Below, piece by piece: positions 56,322 to 64,000 of a stretch of 64,000 nucleotides of DNA. The DNA is taken from the NCBI GenBank assembly GCA_963920635.1, contig OY987304.1:565501-629500 (forward strand), read 5' to 3'. A model generated the notes under the pieces. It saw only the letters and a list, made by a program, of their open reading frames with translations. It ran no database searches and was not told the DNA's origin. Both the position numbers and the translations under genes were made by a program. This DNA comes from Pseudeuparius sepicola (Eukaryota; Arthropoda; Insecta; Coleoptera; Anthribidae). How positions within the stretch are numbered: position 1 is the stretch's first letter; the number at the start of each line of letters is the position of its first letter.

Positions 56322-57428
56322 GGAGTATAAATGACATAATATTTATGTACAGCGTGTCCTACATTTCACCGTAACAGGAATTTTTTAATATATATTTAAT
56401 ATCTCTATTGGCGTAGATTTGGAGGGATTTTTTTAAATTAAAAATTGTCATAAAATCAGAGTTATACTTAATACGATTTTTAATCTCAATCAACTTCTAC
56501 TAAATGGGGGTACTATATTTACTTTTAAAATATACAAGTGAGCAAGTTTTGTAGCATATGATATGACATTTTAAAACGGAAATTTCTCTGTCCGACAACA
56601 GTTATGCTACAATTTGCTCAACAGGTATAAAAGTGGCCAATTTTTTTCTAATAATATTTTTGCAATACTCTAAACCTTCACATTTGTAGAAACAGGAAAC
56701 AACCCTCCTACAAAACAAAACAAAAATAATACAAACTACAAAGCTATAAACTTTCAATCAATAGCCTTATTATTTACTAAAAAAAAGTGCTTTTTGTATA
56801 AAATGCTTATAGAACGTATACAGTATACCTACGAGAAGAAATAATATATTACCATATAACAAATTTTTTTCGCATAGTAAGTCATATAAGACCGAAAGAA
56901 ATAATTGAAGAAGTCTCGTATTTCGGATTAATTTTGGATAAGACTGAAATTTTACATTTTAATACTTATTTGTGCAATACACAGAGAAATGCTGCGCTTA
57001 TATTATTTACTATGTTACGGTACATACGATCCTATAGAATGTATTTAAGTCGAGAAAATACTATACATAATATATTTATTATTAGGAAAAATAGAATAAA
57101 TAGATTTAGTACAACTCCTTTATGGTAAGTCGTTTTCAAAGTTCTAGGACACAAAGAAACAGTTTTTGTACAGGGTGTTAAGCCCGATTATTTCCTTAGT
57201 TAAACAACTAAAAACTAGGGTAGTGCAGATTTTCAGATTAATCCGAATCTAGGTTCAGAATCGAAATTTGACATTTCTCGAAATATTAAGGCGAAAATTT
57301 TTTTTGCTTGCATTTTTTGATATTAAGGGCAAAAAAATAAAAAAAACGTTCATATATAATTTGAATCGAAAATACATAAATATTTTTATAAATCGTTAGG
57401 TATTCTTCTGTAGATTAAAATGTTACTA
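56322..57428. other. Intron DNA, no gene
   Basis: Lone mariner-type ends at about 56348 (TGTACAGCGTGTCCTACATT) and 57170 (GTACAGGGTGTTAAGCCC). A 64-codon open frame at 56934-57128 has no motif. Confidence 0.4.
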
Positions 57429-58252
57429 TATACAGGATGATTTTTTTAGGTCTACCACCGCGATTTTCTCGCTCATTTTGCGGCCTACAAAAAACGTAAG
57501 AAACAAAAATGTGGAAATTTTGGACAGCTAAGTGGTGCTGCAAAAGAAATCGGCATCCATGGCCAACTTGTCGCGCATTATTAAAAAACCTCAAATTGAG
57601 CAAAACTATTAATGGCCGTGGAATGTTTATTTTAAGAGACAGAGGAAAAAATTAAAATTGAAAATTGATGGCACTGAGAAGCTTTGTCTACCCAGGTGCT
57701 CAGATAGTTTCAGCAAATTACACAGGGTCTTCGGCTCTCTTGAGACCATGAAAATTTTTGTCGAATTTAGGTTTTCTTAGTACACCGCGAAAAGTTGGGG
57801 GAAGCCCATTCCTTTTTTAGTGTCGCCTCGCTGACCAAAATTGCCATATTTTGTTTTCCTACATATTTTCTGTGCGGCCCACAATAAGCGAGAAAATCGC
57901 TTAATAAGAAATAAACAAAAAAATCATAACCTCAAGAGAGCCGAAGACCCTGTGTAATTTTCTGAAACTATCTGAGTACCCTTTTGCATAAAGCTTCTAA
58001 GTGCCATCAATTTTCAATATAAAAGTTTTTCTCTGTCTCTTAAAATAAACATTCCACCGGCCATTAATAGTTTTTCTCAATTTGAGGTTTTTTTTAATAA
58101 TGCGCGACAAGTTGGCCATGGATGCCGATTTCTTTTGCAGCACCACTTAGCTGTCCAAAATTCCCACATTTTTGTTTCTTACGTTTTTTTTGTAGGCCGC
58201 AAAATGAGCGAGAAAATCGCTGTGATAGACCTAAAAAATCACCCTGTATTAC
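57429..58252. mobile_element. Foldback MITE family M2, full copy
   Basis: Ends TACAGGATGATTTTTTTAGG and AAAAAATCACCCTGTA; arms of about 350 bp pair through GCGATTTTCTCGCTCATTTT, GCCATGGATGCCGATTTC-type and CCTCAAGAGAGCCGAAGACC sequence. Halves of it occur in the 13-kb element. Confidence 0.7.
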
Positions 58253-58780
58253 ATTATAGGGTTATCTCCTGCCATTTTCGAGATATTCGACTATGTTTCC
58301 GCAGTTTACCCATGGAATGAGCAAGTGTTTCTTGCAACTAATTGGAAATATACTTATCTGGTAGGCCATTGCTTCATTTTCGTTCATGAACACGTGCAGT
58401 GCACACAGCACAACAGAGAATATGCGAATATCTTGGAAAGGGTAAGAAACAACCTTATCATGTTACATATCATTGAAAAGGTAATTTTAAGGGCTATGTT
58501 AATCTACAGAAAAATGAGAAGTTTTTATTATTTTGGTCATCAATATCATAAAAATAGTGAAAATATGTACAACAAAATGTAGGTTGAGCTCCAAACGACA
58601 CAACATTGAATAGATCTAAAGCACTTTTAAGCAACTTTTATCTTGTTTTTCACTGCGGAGTGTCCTAGAGCCTCGAAACCGGCCGAAACCCCCAACCCAA
58701 CAAAAAAAACCGCAGCAACGCGCTACGAGCAACTCCGAAGGGTCCTAATACCGACCTCTCTTGTTCTCGGTGCGAACGAG
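58253..58780. other. Intron before zinc-finger exon b
   Basis: No repeat recognised. An 85-codon open frame at 58325-58582 shows no domain. The last 40 bases provide branch and pyrimidine signals. Confidence 0.35.
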
Positions 58781-58783
58781 CAG

Positions 58784-59004
58784 CCGGCAACGCCGCGCCG
58801 CGCCACCACCACCACCACCCCCCCCACCACCGCTGCGACGTGTGCGGCAAGATGTTGAGCACCCGGCTAACGCTCAAGCGCCACACCGAGCAGCAGCACC
58901 TGCAGCCGCTCAACAGCGCCGTGTGCACGCTGTGCCGGAAGGTGTTCAGGACGCTCAACTCGCTCAACAACCACCGCAGCATCTACCACAGGCGGCAGAA
59001 GTGA
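58784..59004 (+). CDS. br: broad alternative terminal exon, zinc-finger pair b
   Basis: The frame gives a short His/Pro-rich leader (from a CCACCA repeat), then two C2H2 fingers with C-x2-C-x12-H-x4-H spacing: [17 protein letters not shown] and [17 protein letters not shown], ending SIYHRRQK and stop TGA at 59002-59004. The linker HLQPLN between fingers is typical. The acceptor could be the AG at 58780 or at 58783; both are in the phase required by core exon 7, and 58783 (GAGCAG) is taken here. A pyrimidine tract (CCTCTCTTGTTCTC) and CTAAT lie upstream. From memory it resembles the Z2 type; the label is tentative. Confidence 0.88.
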
Positions 59005-60400
59005 GGCGGGCGTGGCGCCGCGTCCGATTGGACGGGGGACGCGCCGAGGGGCGTGGTTCGGTCGCTAGGAGTTGCTCGGGGGCGTTGCAGGGGACGGGGG
59101 GCGGGGTTGTACTTTAGCGAGTTCTCGATGATGTTAATGTTTGTGGATTTTTTTAAATTATTAGTCGAGGATAAAGCGTGATCTTGTCTGTGGCAAGTTT
59201 ATGATATTATCGTGTCCTGACTGAAAAATACAGAAGGAAAGAAAGTTTTTTTTAATTCGACTTTTAATTTTAAAAATTCTACTCCCCCTTTTCACTCTGT
59301 CAAATACGTTTAATTTTCTCTTTTGTGCAAGCAAAAATAATGGAGACTTTTTAGGTGGTACGTACTAGAAAACGAGGTGCTATTAAAAAAAGAGTATTTT
59401 CTCGAAATTTAGCAGTTGCTAAAAAAAGACTGCAATAATTAGCAATTTTTGGTATTAATTGGAACATTAGACTGTGAAGAAAATCAAATTTTTAGGTTAG
59501 GTAGAAAAATCGGCTGTGAAAAAATGCTTAAATCAAAATTTTTATGGTTAAGAAAAGTTGGAAAAATCATAATATGTTAAGTCACATTCCAAGTTTATTT
59601 TTTTTATATTTTTTTACTCCATTGTTTTTGCAAAAATTATCTACTTACTATTTTTTTTATAAGCTTGCAACTACATTTATAATATATATTTTTTTATTTT
59701 TGGCTTCTCTGTGATATACCTAATTTTTTTTAAATATTTTACAAAGTAAATGTAGTAGCAAAAACATAAAAAAAATCCTCATAGATAGTATACAACTTTC
59801 GCCTTTTTCTACTACTTATACATAACAATTAGGAAAAACAATAGTATATAGCAACACGCTGGTGGATGGGACTTTTATATACATAATATATAATGTAATA
59901 CCTAACGAAACTGAATAATAACCTAATATACAGGGTGTCCAATTTAAGTGACCCAATCGGGGGCCACTTAAAATTGAGACCCTGTAGATTTGTTCTAATT
60001 TAAATTTAGAGTTAAGTTAGCTTAAATATTATTTAAAAGCGTCCGACTTGAGAAAGATGTACAGGGTGTTTTCATTTAAAAAATAGGAGTACAAAATATT
60101 CAAAAAAACCCTCTCGAGTCGGCGAAAATAGTTTTATTTTTCTCGAAATACTATTGAGGCTTAAGAATTTTTTTATTTATATATTTTTGTTAGTTGTACA
60201 TTTTACGGTGTGCCTTCTTTAAAAAGGTCGGAAACATGTGACATTTTTATAATATTAAAAAATATTTATGAAAATTTCAAAATGTTTTTGATAATTTTTA
60301 TATATATTGTTATTTTTAAAGGAGGCAGGACCCTCAAGCATAATATATTACTATTTTTGTATTTTTATCGATTAAATAAATCGTTGTAAGTACTTCTTAG
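59005..60400 (+). other. probable 3' UTR of the zinc-finger-b isoform
   Basis: GC content falls sharply after the stop at 59004 and the sequence becomes AT-rich with no ORF. An AATAAA lies at about 60375. The interval includes a small MITE at about 59934-59996 (ACAGGGTGTCCAATTTAAGT and its inverted match) and the end of another at 60058. The UTR extent is inferred only from position and the poly(A) signal. Confidence 0.35.
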
Positions 60401-61420
60401 AGAAAAAAGGAGAGGCCAGGACTTATTCTTTTTGTTTTTTATTTAAAAAGACTGAAAATTTGACTAGTAATTACGATGTATTTTTTAAGACTGACTTTAT
60501 TTAATTTTTTCGACTGATATTTCGCGAGAATTGGGGTATACACGATTTTTCCGGCACAATTGAGATGATTTGTTGGCCTGGGGAGTCAAAACGAAAATTT
60601 TCGAAAATATTTTTTTTTCGAAAAAATTTCATAATCAGACCAGGGACACTTTACATGTGTTTTTTTAATTTTTTGCAGTGTTTTTAGGTTGCGCAAGATC
60701 TGTCCCCGTTAATAATAATGATAATAATAATAATCCCAAAGCAGAAAAATTTTCTTTTTTTCTCGCCAGTTCAATTTTATTTTTTTTAAATATAAAGAAG
60801 TCTGTAACTTTTGGTCCTGTGTAGTAGAATCTTAAAATTATTCCTTTAACTAGTTTTTTCTTTTTTGCATTTAAATACGCATGTTTTATATATGTTGTTT
60901 GATGCAATATTATTCATATTTTATGTACTGTTGTATAACCTTTTTTATTTATATATGTTTAAAATATATTTTTACATTGGCATATCTGCTTGGGTTTTAT
61001 TTTTTATTTTATACGCTTTCTCGACGCAGATTTTTTTGAAAAAAAATTTTTTATATTTTTTTTTTCAAAAAAATCCATTGATGTTATTACTTCTTTCGCG
61101 TGTGTTTTTTCTAAATGAATTTTGTGATTTTTGCGCTAAGCCTTTTAACCTTTCCTTTATATACAGGGTGTTTCAAAAAACATATTATAATTATTGGGAG
61201 ATACATTTTAAAAATATTGAATAAGTATTAAATAAATAAAATTATATTTTAATACAGGTGTCGAAAAAGAAAATCCATCTTGACAAAAACATTAATATAC
61301 CTATATTTTTGATAATTTATTTTATTTTATTTTTTCAAAAATTTGTAAAAAAATTTTTTTTCAAAATTTACGATCGAAGCACTAAAAATAGTAAAAACCT
61401 ACAATTGTTTATTAAACGGA
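60401..61420. other. AT-rich non-coding DNA
   Basis: (TAA)n at about 60708-60734; a lone mariner-type end (ATACAGGGTGTTTCAAAAAA) at about 61162. Long open frames here are Phe/Leu/Lys runs from poly-T/poly-A tracts, not genes. Confidence 0.4.
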
Positions 61421-62100
61421 ACACCCCGTATCTCCTCCCTCCCCACACCCCTCTAGCGCCGGTGTTACCGGCGCCACCAATAGAATCAGTGTCTGCCCTT
61501 GAAACTCCACCCCCCTACCCCCCGATTCGCTGAAACCGGCCGCCAGCCAACCAATCGCGTTCGCCGCACACCGCGCGCGCCTCCTCCCATGTGTCACGAT
61601 CCACCAATCAGGTAAGAGATCGGTGTGTTCGTCGGATGGTTGTCGAATTTGCGCCAGCAACGACCGACAGGCGTTGGCAGTCGGAAAAATGACAAAACAG
61701 CGTTGTTTCGTTAAAAAATGGTAATAAAGGAGCGTCCCGCAACACCCTGTACATACCCCGCGGGGTGTGGATACGCTAGCTGCAAATTTCTCGCATCCTA
61801 ACCTCAAAATCGACGCGTCCTGCTCGGCTGGAGCGGCTCGGCCGGTTTCGGCAACGTTCGCGCGTCTTCGGCTACCGTCGGGCGTGATCGGATCGGCGCG
61901 CGCGCGCGCAGGGCAGACTCGGGCCGGTGTGCGGCAAACGCCGAGCGGTGATTGGCTAGCGGCTGTCGGACTGACCAATGGCGTCGCGCGAATCAGCGGG
62001 AAAACGGCGGGAAGTTTGAACGGCAAACACGTGGTCGGACAGGCGCGTCGGCGTGTCTTTTGATTGACGGCGGTTTGATTTTCGACGTTGCAGTGGACAA
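61421..62100. promoter_or_regulatory. GC-rich island with several CCAAT boxes
   Basis: CpG-dense block containing AACCAATCGCG, CACCAATCAG followed by a GTAAGA donor-like site (61612), GATTGGCTAG and GACCAATGGCG, and CGCGCGCGCGC near 61900. Looks like a promoter or 5' non-coding exon; no linked coding exon is visible. Confidence 0.35.
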
Positions 62101-62840
62101 ATATAAAGAAATATGGTTGAAAGTACAACAAAGAAACTGTAACTATGAAAAGAAATGTATGGAAAATAAACAGGGTGAGTCACAACGTTATTGAAAAAAA
62201 TATAGAAATTGTATTATTTTTTCTGGTCTACCCTGTATATTTAATGGATATAGCGGGTGTTACAAAAAGGCGACGAATTTATTACCTCCTTTTCTATTAC
62301 AGGATTGATTTTTTAAATAAAATTTGCTATAAACAGTTCTTGAGTCTACCGATAAAAAATTAAAGACCATTTGTTTTCCTTGACCTCCATATATTTATTT
62401 TACTTTGAACTGGCAAAAATTCTATGCCACTGGTTGTTTGGCATTATCTTATTTGAAGGAAATTATTTATTTGAAAATTTTTAACTAAAAATCGACATAA
62501 TTCTTTAAAAATAAATTTAATACTATATTACCATTTTTGTCGTTTTTTTCGAAACACCCCGTATAAGACTTAACACTGTGTACCCTTTTTGGCAGATTAT
62601 CGTTCTCATTTTAAAATCCCACCACAGAAACAAATAATTTTGCCATAATACAGATTACAAAAACACCTTAGGTATGCGTGTTATATTAGTAACACACTAC
62701 ACACATCTAGTTATATTGCTTATATTTTTGTCGCTTAAAACACTCTGGTATATGGTACGACCCCTCCCCCTCTCTTGGGCTTTCTTTACATGTATTTTGT
62801 CCGCTTCTACGCTTTAGAAACTCCCCGAATCCTTCTGCCC
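62101..62840. other. AT-rich DNA with small MITE ends
   Basis: CAGGGTGAGTCACAACGTTA at about 62171 and a nearby CTACCCTGTATA at about 62228 may be a tiny MITE. No gene. Confidence 0.35.
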
Positions 62841-62869
62841 GTCAATCAAAAGGGTTGCCCCTCCTACAT

Positions 62870-63065
62870 CGCGGCTGTCCGACGCTGGCCCCGCCCACCG
62901 GGTGGGCGGGGCCCCGGGTGGCGCCGAGAAGACCGGCGGCGCGCGCGGACCAGTAGGAAGCGTGAGCGGGCGGGGATGAGACTGACGGTGCGACGGGATT
63001 GGTTTGACGGTGGGTGTGGTCTAGGATTTGATTGGTTGGATGACTTGGGATTATTCTTGGGGCGA
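62870..63065. promoter_or_regulatory. Second GC-box/CCAAT island
   Basis: A palindrome CCCCGCCCACCGGGTGGGCGGGG at 62889-62911, centred on CCGG, presents two GC boxes; GGGCGGGG recurs at about 62969 and ATTGG boxes at about 62999 and 63030. Promoter-like, unassigned. Confidence 0.35.
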
Positions 63066-64000
63066 TTTGTCAGTTTTTTCGGCAGTTTAGAGGTTTAAGA
63101 AAAGAATTGTGAGAAAGTATCTAAAGTGGAGGTGGGAAAACTATGATATATCAATATTTTACATTATTTTGAAAGCAAATATAAAAATTAAGGTATATAG
63201 TATAGTGAGATTAATTTATATAACGAATAAGCACCTTCATTTTTAATAACGGCAAATTATCTTAAATCTCATTTTAACTCACTTTAATAGTCTAAACTAA
63301 TGGACAGGTTGATTCATTTTGTGTACCTCGTTTTTTTGCCTTCATTTTTTTCCAGAAACATACATTTTTTATTATACCATTTAAAATCCCACTTTATTTA
63401 AAGTACTTTTTCAAATACCATTTTCTCTATACTGCCGTTAGGAAAATTTGTATTATAATTAATTCGAAAAAAAAATTATAACAATTTTTTAAAATCTAAT
63501 TTTAGAACATGCCGAATACCTATTTTGGGTCAAATAAGGTTACATCGCATTTTGGAAAAAAATCTTTTAAATCAGTAAAACTTTTCAACTTGAAACGACA
63601 GTTCTATTATGAATGTCATTTTGTCTTAATTTTAGCAGTTTTCTTATTTTAATTCACCTTTTTTGTTTAAATCTCATAAACTTCCACTGAATAATTTTAG
63701 GCGAGTTATTTGAAGTTTAGACTTCACCTTTGAAACATTTGAAAGTTAAACATCACTCCTAATAATGATAATTGATCTAATATCACTTTTGATTATGTAA
63801 AAATAATGACTCACTTCTTATAATATTATATTAGTTAAACTTCATTCTCCACTCACTTTCATTATCCAAAACTTCCAAGTCTTATTTTGACATGCAACAT
63901 TCAATTTTTCAGCTAAGCATTCTTCAACCTCACTTTTGATAATGTCAAATTAGTTAAACTTCACTTTTAACATTTTATAGTTAATTTTAGATCGAACAGA
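63066..64000. other. AT-rich DNA at window end
   Basis: Loose repeats of TTAGTTAAACTTCA and CACTTTTGATAATGT between about 63700 and 63970. No gene. Confidence 0.4.

Larger units (their letters stand above)
13446..59004 (+). other. br: broad (Broad-Complex) gene, core and two alternative zinc-finger ends
   Basis: Overall gene model. Broad is a nuclear transcription factor of the ecdysone cascade that directs the pupal programme. Core exons encode an N-terminal BTB/POZ domain and a linker rich in Ser, Pro and Asn; alternative last exons supply different C2H2 finger pairs. Seven core exons and two finger exons are seen. The core ends in phase 1 (final codon base G at 32330), and both finger exons have an acceptor in the matching phase. 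Introns grow from about 0.2 kb to over 10 kb and are filled with transposons. The first exon seen carries the start codon; upstream non-coding exons are not proven. Finger types known from other insects but not found here could lie outside the window. Confidence 0.95.

Noticed and set aside
60865..61533. Frames of 119 and 91 codons
   Set aside because: Phe/Lys/Leu runs from poly-T and poly-A tracts.
61412..62131. 239-codon reverse frame
   Set aside because: Lies in a GC-rich island, with no recognisable motif, and competing frames on the other strand; likely compositional.

Overview
This window is insect genomic DNA. The host gene is the coding part of broad (Broad-Complex, a BTB and zinc-finger ecdysone-response factor) on the + strand. 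It consists of a shared core of seven exons (13446-13662, 16050-16238, 16435-16622, 18594-18802, 28880-29050, 29137-29331, 32280-32330) followed by two alternative terminal exons, each carrying a pair of C2H2 zinc fingers (42878-43191 and 58784-59004). Every junction keeps one reading frame and has GT-AG borders. Terminal exons for other isoforms and any far 5' exons are not seen here. The species cannot be fixed from the sequence; large introns and heavy transposon load fit a big-genome beetle or similar insect (inference).

Nearly everything else is mobile DNA, much of it nested. 1-5.5 kb: a decayed THAP-exon transposon, a long foldback split by an element with eight 121-bp repeats and a near-perfect hairpin, then an internally deleted mariner. 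7-12 kb: copies of one repeat family (R1), a foldback with 18-bp minisatellite arms, and a CpG-rich, possible promoter region near 10.0-10.45 kb. 14.7-21.8 kb: mariner remnant, tRNA-type SINE, internally deleted hAT with perfect 8-bp target duplication, palindromic MITE, and a hAT-like element holding two nested mariner foldbacks. 24-28.9 kb: more R1 and an apparently intact DNA transposon with a 750-codon transposase-like ORF. 29.5-39.5 kb: an element with a perfect 9-bp target duplication, several foldbacks, a second THAP-exon copy and a full-length mariner-family transposon with an open 354-codon transposase. 41.1-42.2 kb: second copy of the 121-bp-repeat element.

The most striking object is a 13-kb near-palindrome at 43306-56315, bounded by a 6-bp duplication (ATTTAG) and beginning AG/ending CT. 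These are Polinton/Maverick-type hallmarks, but no polymerase or integrase gene is visible. Each arm carries the same 96-codon ORF near its tip. A decayed piggyBac element with TTAA duplications sits at the dyad centre. The element lies 108 bp past the stop codon of the first broad zinc-finger exon, so it probably occupies that isoform's 3' UTR.

The 25.7-28.8 kb transposon, related to proteins with a DUF7869-type domain, has terminal inverted repeats, many AATACCGCC-type subterminal motifs and a plausible D-D-D/E triad. It is the best candidate for a poorly described system. Repeat boundaries and arm pairings were found by eye, without alignment software or database search.
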